A stretch of 64,000 bases of DNA, taken from Neobacillus notoginsengisoli. GTDB taxonomy: Bacteria; Bacillota; Bacilli; Bacillales; Cytobacillaceae. This document shows, piece after piece, positions 58,003 through 64,000 of the stretch. Below the pieces are notes generated by a model. The model had not been told where the DNA came from. It worked only from the letters and a program-made list of their open reading frames with translations, and did no database searches. Each line of letters begins with the position of its first letter. Position 1 is the stretch's first letter. The stretch lies in NCBI RefSeq assembly GCF_003515685.1, contig NZ_QWEG01000012.1:1-64000 (forward strand). The letters run 5' to 3'. Both the position numbers and the translations under genes were made by a program.

Positions 58003-59262
58003 ATGAAACTTATGAGGCAAACGAGAATTAAAGGCTGGTTTGAGTATTATAGGACTCCTTGTGTAATATGCGGCAGCACCGGCGGTTGTATGACTCATGA
58101 AGATGGTTCAGTCGTCGCATGTATCCGAGTAGAAAGTGATAAGTTTTTCTCAAAAAACTCCGCTTTGCCGAGCTATCTGCATTACCTAAAGGAAGACGAA
58201 AGAAAAAAAATCGGTAAACATGAGGTTGAAGCTTTACATCCAGGAAACCCCAAAAAAGATTCTTCATCTTTGAGTAGCGTTTATACAGCTTTACTCGATT
58301 GTCTGGAGCTTGATGAAGAGCATTACAGTCACCTAATCTCAAGTTCTAGACAGCTTATGGATGAGCAGGTGATGATTAGACAGTATAAGAGTTTTCCGGA
58401 TAAACCCTGGGAAACTGTAAGACTATTAGAAGATGAATTAGGTATTGAGGACTTTACTGGTATCCCTGGTTTTTATTTGAAAGATAATAAATATTGGACG
58501 ATAGCCGGTTCTAAAGGAATATTATTACCTTTTAGGAATCACTTTAATGAAATTGTGGGCTTTCAATATAGGATTGATAACCCGCCTAATATCGTTGAAG
58601 TAAAGGTAAATAGACCTGGTTTAAAAGCTAGGGTTAAAGAGCAACCCAACTTAGTTCAAGTAACCTTTGAGGGAGAAATAATCCTTGAGCAAGAAATGGT
58701 ATTGGGCAAGAAATGGACAACTATCGTTCATGAAGGAGACATTAAAGGGTGGGTTCGTGTTGTAAAAGGTAACCGTTATTTTTGGTTAAGTTCAGCAAAT
58801 AAACCCCAAGGTACTGGCTCGGGTGATCCTGCCCCGATTCATATAGCTGTACCTTCTTCCCAACTAAAATCCTGGAAGCCTGGGAACCTACTCAAAGCCA
58901 GAACTGTTTGGCTGTCTGAAGGTCCTTTAAAATGTGATATTGCAGCTGATTCAATAGAAAAGCTTTATGATCCGCTTGAAATAGACGATATCGGTAAAAC
59001 CTTTTTGGCCCTTCCAGGAGTAGGAGCGTGGCGCTTAGCTATTCCAATAATGAAAGAAATGGGAGTGGAAAAAGTAAATATTTGCTTTGATGCAGATGCT
59101 GTTTCCAATCCTCACGTTAAGAAGCATTTAATGGAATGTGCAAAGGAATTAAAGCAGCAAGGCTTCAATGCAAACCTTATTATTTGGAATGAGGATGAAG
59201 GGAAGGGAATAGACGACTTATTTCTCGGAAAGCGAATTCCTCATATCAAAAAACTATTTTAA
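58003..59262 (+). CDS. TOPRIM/DUF3854-like primase-related protein
   Basis: A 419-residue protein with an N-terminal zinc-binding site (Cys20, Cys23, Cys29 and Cys40) and a C-terminal TOPRIM-like region: WLSEGPLKCDIA (Glu) and ICFDADAVSN (Asp-x-Asp). This is the domain order of DUF3854/CHC2-type primase relatives on mobile elements. The middle part holds an unrelated insertion (about 190-260). It may prime plasmid or transferred-strand synthesis. No helicase domain is attached. GAAGGGCTGATGA lies before the ATG at long spacing. Confidence 0.78.
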   Translation: MKLMRQTRIKGWFEYYRTPCVICGSTGGCMTHEDGSVVACIRVESDKFFSKNSALPSYLHYLKEDERKKIGKHEVEALHPGNPKKDSSSLSSVYTALLDCLELDEEHYSHLISSSRQLMDEQVMIRQYKSFPDKPWETVRLLEDELGIEDFTGIPGFYLKDNKYWTIAGSKGILLPFRNHFNEIVGFQYRIDNPPNIVEVKVNRPGLKARVKEQPNLVQVTFEGEIILEQEMVLGKKWTTIVHEGDIKGWVRVVKGNRYFWLSSANKPQGTGSGDPAPIHIAVPSSQLKSWKPGNLLKARTVWLSEGPLKCDIAADSIEKLYDPLEIDDIGKTFLALPGVGAWRLAIPIMKEMGVEKVNICFDADAVSNPHVKKHLMECAKELKQQGFNANLIIWNEDEGKGIDDLFLGKRIPHIKKLF

Positions 59263-59280
59263 TAATTTTTGTTGTATGAA

Positions 59281-59314
59281 AAAAAGTCCTTTACCAAATA
59301 AAAAAGTCCTTTAC
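59281..59314 (+). repeat. Two direct repeats AAAAAGTCCTTTAC, 20 bp apart
   Basis: AAAAAGTCCTTTAC at 59281-59294 and 59301-59314, one helical turn pair apart, in the gap after the TOPRIM gene. They could bind a regulator of the transfer operon promoter, which lies 170 bases further on. The rest of 59315-59480 shows no feature. Confidence 0.6.
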
Positions 59315-59487
59315 TGAACAAAAATTTATAAATAATTTTAATTAACTGTTATTGATTCCCCTGAGAATATTTCTTGGGGGAATTTTACTTTCTCTCAATA
59401 TTCTTCCTCATTAATACTTGATTACCCTTGATTTAAATAGCAGCTTTAATCTTTGATCTTATAATTAGCAAATTTTAGATAAAACTA

Positions 59488-59516
59488 TTGACCGTAAAAC
59501 CTTATTCATTTAAGAT
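59488..59516 (+). promoter_or_regulatory. Promoter of the type IV secretion operon
   Basis: TTGACC (59488-59493), 17 bases, TAAGAT (59511-59516). Transcription would start close to 59524, giving a leader of about 120 bases with a terminator. Confidence 0.7.
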
Positions 59517-59546
59517 ATATACATACATATTAATAGCTAACGGGAC

Positions 59547-59618
59547 AGCCCCGAAGAATTAATAAGACAGTACTCTTTAAGAGTATTTGTTCTTATTAGT
59601 CTCTTCGGGGCTTTTTTT
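59547..59618 (+). terminator. Leader terminator of the type IV secretion operon
   Basis: AGCCCCGAAGA pairs with TCTTCGGGGCT, with inner AATAAGACagtACTCTT/AAGAGTatTTGTTCTTATT helices, then seven T residues; GAAGGAGGTGAG follows 11 bases later. The base carries GGGACAGCCCC, able to form a small competing hairpin as in the leaders at 33104, 37296 and 30386. Confidence 0.85.
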
Positions 59619-59641
59619 GTTGCTCTGAAGGAGGTGAGTTC

Positions 59642-60016
59642 ATGAAAAAGTTCTCAGTCAAAAACATTCTTCCCTTTCTTGTTATGACCGCGGTTTTCGC
59701 TTTTGTCTTTGTCGTTTTTTCTCCAGAAGAAGCAGCGGCAGCCTGGAAGAAAGCAGGAATCACACCTCAAGGTGATTTGAAGAACAGTAAAATTTACACC
59801 GACTTGGCGAACATTGTTTACATGGTAACAGCAGTAGGTGGTTTCTGGGTAATACTTTGCTTAATCTTTGCCGGTATGAAACTTTCCGCTGCACAAGGTG
59901 GAAACCCACAAGCCCGTACACAAGGTTTCGTAGGTATTCTAATGGCCGGACTTGGAGTATTTATTATCGTAAAAGCACAGACCATCGCGGGATGGTTTGC
60001 AGGATTTGGTGCTTAA
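59642..60016 (+). CDS. VirB2/TrbC-like small membrane protein of the secretion system
   Basis: A 124-residue protein with a signal-like N-terminus (ILPFLVMTAVFAFVFVVF, cut near AAAA) and two membrane helices (about 58-78 and 95-118), the shape of VirB2/TrbC pilin-like proteins. It is the first gene of the transfer operon and is followed by the PrgI-like gene. In Gram-positive systems such proteins probably form part of the channel rather than a long pilus. Confidence 0.72.
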   Translation: MKKFSVKNILPFLVMTAVFAFVFVVFSPEEAAAAWKKAGITPQGDLKNSKIYTDLANIVYMVTAVGGFWVILCLIFAGMKLSAAQGGNPQARTQGFVGILMAGLGVFIIVKAQTIAGWFAGFGA

Positions 60017-60093
60017 TTAGCTCAAATACAGTAAAATTTCAGCCCCTCTAAATTAATTTGTTAGAGGGGTGAATTTATAAAGAGGGTGTTTTT

Positions 60094-60435
60094 TTGAGAA
60101 GAGAGACAGTTCCTATTGATATGGCATCTGAGCAAAAAACGATTCTCGGTTTTATATCGAGACGACAGCTGATCTACATCATTGTAGGTGGTGCTATCAT
60201 CTATGCTTTGGTTCCAATCGTTTTCGGTTTGTTTCCTAATTTTATTGCTGGTGCAATTGCTGGTATTATTACCGCTTTACCTATTGCGTTTTTAGTATTT
60301 ATGTTTGGTTTTTGGCGAAAAAACAAGCTTCACTTAAATTATGATTATTACTTTTTGATTAAACTCGGATATAAAAATCAGATTGGAATTTGGCGAAAGG
60401 GCAGTAAACCTAAAGACTGGATGGTGAATAAGTAA
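60094..60435 (+). CDS. PrgI/VirB3-like protein
   Basis: A 113-residue protein starting at TTG 60094 after AAAGAGGGTG. Its RRETVPIDMASEQKTILGFIS start and two adjacent membrane helices (about 27-70) match the PrgI family of Gram-positive T4SS, which pairs with VirB4. It is 2 bases from the next gene. Confidence 0.85.
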   Translation: MRRETVPIDMASEQKTILGFISRRQLIYIIVGGAIIYALVPIVFGLFPNFIAGAIAGIITALPIAFLVFMFGFWRKNKLHLNYDYYFLIKLGYKNQIGIWRKGSKPKDWMVNK

Positions 60436-60436
60436 A

Positions 60437-61336
60437 ATGAAAGATCTCCTATTGATGGGCGTTTTTTCCCTCGTTATGTGGGTTTTTTATAGATTGATGT
60501 TAAAAGAACCGATACTCCCCTGGAAAGAGAAAACCTCCACTGATTTTGCAGTATCTAATGTGAAAAGGAAGTCCAAAAAGAAGAAACACGAAGTGGGCAT
60601 TGAGCAAGAGCCCCAACTCTTTGAAGAACTTTTTGAAGAGGTTAAAGACATTTCCAACCACATGATTCGATTCAATGACAATTCTTTTACTCTTATTGGT
60701 GAAGTTGAGCCAGTCAACTATTTTTTAAAAAGTCAGGATGAACAAGAAGCAATAGATACGGTTTTTGAAAGCTGGCTGGCATCAATCAATTACCAGGTAC
60801 AGTATTATTTCCAAAATAGGTTTATTGATATATCAGAACCAATTGAAAATATGAGGAAAAGCATGAGGGATTCAGAAGATTTAAATGAAGCTGCTTTAAG
60901 CTTTGGGGAATCCATGATTAGAGACCTTGTAAACTGGCAAACTCAAGCTCCCCGATATGAAACAAAAAGATACTTAGTATTCACACATAAAATCAATGCC
61001 CATGATATCTCAGCTGATTCACCAGAGGAATTGGATGAAAAGGTTATAGAGAAAGCCTTTGCTGAATTAATGAGACGTTTAAACGCTGCTAAATCGCAAT
61101 TCCGAAAAGCGGAAATGAACGTCACTCTGCTACCAACAGAAGGTATATATGAATTGCTTTATCACACATTTAATCGTAGGAAAGCTGTAAAGCATAGATT
61201 TAAAGACATTATCGAACAAGAAAAGAATGCCTTGTATGCAACAGCAGACCAATCTGATGAACGAATAGAAGCAGTAAAGGAGGCAATTGAGGAAAATGAA
61301 AGCATTGAAGAAGCTCAAAAAGAAAGAGCAAGTTAA
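60437..61336 (+). CDS. VirB4-associated N-terminal-domain-like protein
   Basis: A 299-residue protein with one N-terminal membrane segment and a domain (about 75-250) that resembles the N-terminal part of TrsD/VirB4 proteins (FTLIGEVEPVNYFLKSQDEQEAI). It has no ATPase motif. It overlaps the VirB4 gene by 41-50 bases, so the N-domain and the ATPase domain are probably encoded as separate coupled genes. Confidence 0.72.
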   Translation: MKDLLLMGVFSLVMWVFYRLMLKEPILPWKEKTSTDFAVSNVKRKSKKKKHEVGIEQEPQLFEELFEEVKDISNHMIRFNDNSFTLIGEVEPVNYFLKSQDEQEAIDTVFESWLASINYQVQYYFQNRFIDISEPIENMRKSMRDSEDLNEAALSFGESMIRDLVNWQTQAPRYETKRYLVFTHKINAHDISADSPEELDEKVIEKAFAELMRRLNAAKSQFRKAEMNVTLLPTEGIYELLYHTFNRRKAVKHRFKDIIEQEKNALYATADQSDERIEAVKEAIEENESIEEAQKERAS

Positions 61337-63377
61337 GAAAGAATCTTCTAAAAATAAAAAGAGCCCGGCTGTTGAAGAAGATCCTGAATACCAAATGGAT
61401 ACCAAAGCTAGAATGTGGGATATCATAGCCCCCGAGGGAATAAAAATCAATAGCGAGGATTTCGGTATTATAAAACAATCGCTTGGGACAAAAACCTATT
61501 TTCGTCCTATCTATATCCCTCGGGATGGTTACCCCAGGAAAATGCAGACAAATTGGATCTATAATATGACCTCTAGCGGGGAAATAGATGTTCTAGTCGA
61601 TGTACATAAAGTTGGCAAATCAGATGCAATCCGCACACTGCAAAGACAAATAACTATGCTTCAGTCCAACCTTTCGTTCCAGACAAAACGAGGCAATATT
61701 GACCAAGTTAATGATTTGGAATCAAAAATTCGTGATACGGACCAACTTATGTCTGAAATCCAATTTAGTGAAAATGATATGTACAATGTTAGCACACTTG
61801 CAACTTTGTATGCCCAAAGCGAAAAGGAACTGGACCGGTATAGTGAGCAGCTGGAAGATGAAATGAGCAGTTCTTTCTTCTCTCTTGTGTCTACATGGGG
61901 AAGGGTGAAAAAAGGTTTTAAAAGTGTCCTTCCTTTTGGTAAAAACGTGATTCATGATTCTCTAAGGAACATTGATCGTAGAGCCCTTTCTACTTTTTCT
62001 CCATTTATTAGCGGCAGTGGAAGATACATGGGGGGAGTGCCGCTAGGATTGAATAAGATTACGGGTCAATTGGAATTCATTAATAGTTTTGGAAATTCTG
62101 ATTACCGCCCTGAAAATTATAACATGTTTGTAGTAGGTACTTCGGGAAGCGGAAAGTCAGTTACTTTAAAACTATTAATTGCTCGTGAACTTACAGGGGC
62201 AAATATCTATTCAAGATTAATCGATCCAGAGGGGGAATTTGTAAGAATTACAAAACGACTTGGCGGTATAAATCTAAATATCAGTGAGGAAGAGGACATT
62301 TGCATTAACCCTCTAGCCATTAACTTTACAGATATACCGCTCGATGAACACGATGAAGAATTAGAACTGTTGGAAGATACCGATGAGCGGGAGATAGTCG
62401 ATAAGGAAGGAAAAAAATTCATTCGTTTTGTCCCATTAAGAGAGAAAATGAATGACATATTGGATTTCTTCGATATTATCTGTCGGGGGAAAAATGCTGA
62501 AGATCGTGGCCTTGATGTATTTGAACGGAATTATCTTGAGGATGCTATTCAGTTTATTTTCAAAGAAAAGCTAGGCTTAACATCACATCCTGATTCATTA
62601 TTCAGCAATGAAGTTGTTAAAGTCGATAACCAGCTAATTCAATCTAGGGTTAGAAAGCCAGAGCCTACTATATCAGACGTATATGAGTATCTAATTACAA
62701 ACTTTGAAACTGAACACAAGGCTTTAAGGCTTATTGCGGCCATTCGCCCTTTCTTAAAAGATGGTTCAAAACCAATCTTTGACGGTCAAACAAATTTGGG
62801 CAAAGGAGTAACTCAATCACTCCATAATGCTAGGTTAGTAAATTTTAATATTAGTCAAATGGAAGAAGGTTTCCTTCGTCCTATTGCCTACCATGTAATT
62901 CTAAATTACTTGTGGGAGCATTTTGTTAAAAATCTTGATAACGCTACTAAAAAGAAATTTGTTTATGCAGATGAGGCGTGGACATTAATCGACTCCGATC
63001 AAACTGTTAGTTTCCTAGAAAAAATGGCTCGCCGTTCCCGAAAGAGGAATGCGGGATTAAGACTAGCTTCTCAGGATTTTGTGCGTTTTGTTACTAATGA
63101 CAAAGCTCGCGGTATTCTTCAAAATACACATTCCTATTTATTCCTAAAGCAAAGTAAGCTGGATCTTAAAGCTATTCAAGAGAATTTTGATTTAAGCGCA
63201 GGAGAAATAGATGTTCTATTTGGTAACCCGGATAGAGGAGAAGGTATTTTACGAATTGGAAAAAGTTCAGTTTGGCTCCAGACGAATCCAAGTGAAGAAG
63301 AATTCTTCTTTATCGAATCCAACCAGGCGGTTTATGAAGAAAAATTAAAACGTAAACAGCTTCTCCATCAAAGATGA
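61287..63377 (+). CDS. VirB4-like secretion ATPase
   Basis: A 696-residue protein (687 or so if the ATG at 61296 is used; TTG 61287 lies only 3 bases after GGAGG). Walker A VGTSGSGKS is near residue 283 and Walker B FVYADEAWTL near 557, with the later conserved RSRKRNAGLRLASQ region of VirB4/TraC ATPases. It powers assembly and substrate passage of the secretion channel together with the coupling protein encoded at 33.4-36.0 kb on the other strand. Confidence 0.92.
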   Translation: MRKMKALKKLKKKEQVKKESSKNKKSPAVEEDPEYQMDTKARMWDIIAPEGIKINSEDFGIIKQSLGTKTYFRPIYIPRDGYPRKMQTNWIYNMTSSGEIDVLVDVHKVGKSDAIRTLQRQITMLQSNLSFQTKRGNIDQVNDLESKIRDTDQLMSEIQFSENDMYNVSTLATLYAQSEKELDRYSEQLEDEMSSSFFSLVSTWGRVKKGFKSVLPFGKNVIHDSLRNIDRRALSTFSPFISGSGRYMGGVPLGLNKITGQLEFINSFGNSDYRPENYNMFVVGTSGSGKSVTLKLLIARELTGANIYSRLIDPEGEFVRITKRLGGINLNISEEEDICINPLAINFTDIPLDEHDEELELLEDTDEREIVDKEGKKFIRFVPLREKMNDILDFFDIICRGKNAEDRGLDVFERNYLEDAIQFIFKEKLGLTSHPDSLFSNEVVKVDNQLIQSRVRKPEPTISDVYEYLITNFETEHKALRLIAAIRPFLKDGSKPIFDGQTNLGKGVTQSLHNARLVNFNISQMEEGFLRPIAYHVILNYLWEHFVKNLDNATKKKFVYADEAWTLIDSDQTVSFLEKMARRSRKRNAGLRLASQDFVRFVTNDKARGILQNTHSYLFLKQSKLDLKAIQENFDLSAGEIDVLFGNPDRGEGILRIGKSSVWLQTNPSEEEFFFIESNQAVYEEKLKRKQLLHQR

Positions 63378-63397
63378 GAACAAGGGGGTGTAGTTAA

Positions 63398-64000
63398 TTG
63401 AATGACAAAATTGTTTCTGTATTTGAAGCTTTAATAGCCAAGGTACTCGGTTGGTTCATTGGACCATTTAAAGACTTAGATACATTCGTAGATTTAATTT
63501 ACGGGAACATTAAGGATGCTAAATATTACGGTATTTTCACCGAAGCTCAGTTTGGTGTGATTGCACAGGGAATGGCTGTAATGCAATCCCTTTCAGTTGG
63601 AATTATTCTTATTTCCATCGTTATGGCAGGGATGAGAATAGCTTCGTCAGGGATAAACCCTTCTAACCGGACGTATTCTTTGGAATATTTCAAAGACTTT
63701 ATAATTGTCGCACTCCTGTTTTTCAATCTAAGTACCATTTTCGAATTAATTTTTACGGTTAACTCAATGTTCGTATCATCGTTTTCCAGTGCCAAGAACA
63801 TTATAGATGCAGACATAGCTAAGCAAGCAGAGGCTTTCAGTGCACAAGGAGTACTTGGCGGATTAGTAATTGGCTTATGTTTACTTGGTCTTTGGATTTG
63901 GGCTAACTTCTATTACATGATGCGAACACTTACGCTGATGATTTTAACAATTATGAGTCCATTAGCAGTTGCTCTGTATCTAATTCCACAAACCAAAGGC
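63398..64000 (+). CDS. VirB6/TrbL-like polytopic membrane protein (partial)
   Basis: Starts at TTG 63398 (MNDKIVSVFEALIAKVLGWF...) after AAGGGGGTG and is open to the right edge, giving 201 residues. Hydrophobic segments at about 65-85, 105-120, 150-175 and 180-200 suit the TrbL/VirB6-like inner channel protein normally found after VirB4. The C-terminus lies beyond the window. Confidence 0.78.
   Translation, partial: MNDKIVSVFEALIAKVLGWFIGPFKDLDTFVDLIYGNIKDAKYYGIFTEAQFGVIAQGMAVMQSLSVGIILISIVMAGMRIASSGINPSNRTYSLEYFKDFIIVALLFFNLSTIFELIFTVNSMFVSSFSSAKNIIDADIAKQAEAFSAQGVLGGLVIGLCLLGLWIWANFYYMMRTLTLMILTIMSPLAVALYLIPQTKG

Overview
The window looks like part of a large, low-GC, self-transmissible plasmid (or plasmid-like integrative element) of a Bacillaceae host. 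The grounds are strong GGAGG ribosome sites, frequent TTG/GTG starts, an AbrB-type regulator, an ECF sigma factor, a TubR/TubZ-type partition pair, Gram-positive conjugation proteins (VirD4-, VirB4- and PrgI-like) and a second set of replication and repair genes (SSB, RadC, Rad52-like, DnaN). No rRNA, tRNA, CRISPR array or intact insertion sequence was seen. The species cannot be named from the sequence alone.

Layout. 1-16.2 kb (minus strand): many small, mostly unknown proteins mixed with DNA-metabolism genes: an LPD1/HEXXH polyvalent protein, an adenine-type methyltransferase, SSB, RadC, AbrB, a YeiB/DUF418 membrane protein, a GAF protein and an orphan DndC-like PAPS-reductase protein. 16.5-30.4 kb (minus): a surface module with a 1227-residue PKD-repeat secreted protein, a second secreted protein with a PKPE linker, and a Tad-type pilus cluster with four 47-54 residue pilin-like genes. 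30.6-37.3 kb (minus): HD-GYP protein, two replication-relaxation-like proteins, a three-S1-domain protein and the VirD4-like coupling protein. 37.3-41.7 kb: maintenance region with two repeat families, tubR-tubZ, an origin-like repeat tract and a DNA-binding coiled-coil protein. 42.2-47.3 kb (plus): cargo (HAD phosphatase, ECF sigma/anti-sigma, lipoproteins, degenerate tyrosine recombinase). 47.5-49.6 kb (plus): LAGLIDADG-derived protein, lipoprotein, unknown. 49.7-55.5 kb (minus): an operon reading Rad52-like, beta clamp, two unknowns, E2-like, ubiquitin-like/JAMM fusion, E1-like. 55.9-64 kb (plus): XRE regulator, MinD-like protein, DUF4258, TOPRIM primase-like protein, then the type IV secretion operon, which runs off the right edge.

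Two things stand out. First, a ubiquitin-like conjugation cassette (E1, E2, a Ub-like domain fused to a JAMM protease) shares an operon with a plasmid-borne DNA sliding clamp and a Rad52-like annealing protein, while at least three other plasmid proteins carry beta-clamp-binding motifs (QLSIF, QLSLF, QVDLF). Second, transcription units on both strands repeatedly begin with a leader that ends in an intrinsic-terminator hairpin placed directly before the Shine-Dalgarno sequence. Five of these leaders share a multi-part RNA design (U-rich tract, short hairpin, usually a purine-rich GG linker, AAAC box, CUUUG at the base of the terminator). This suggests plasmid-wide control by attenuation or antitermination.
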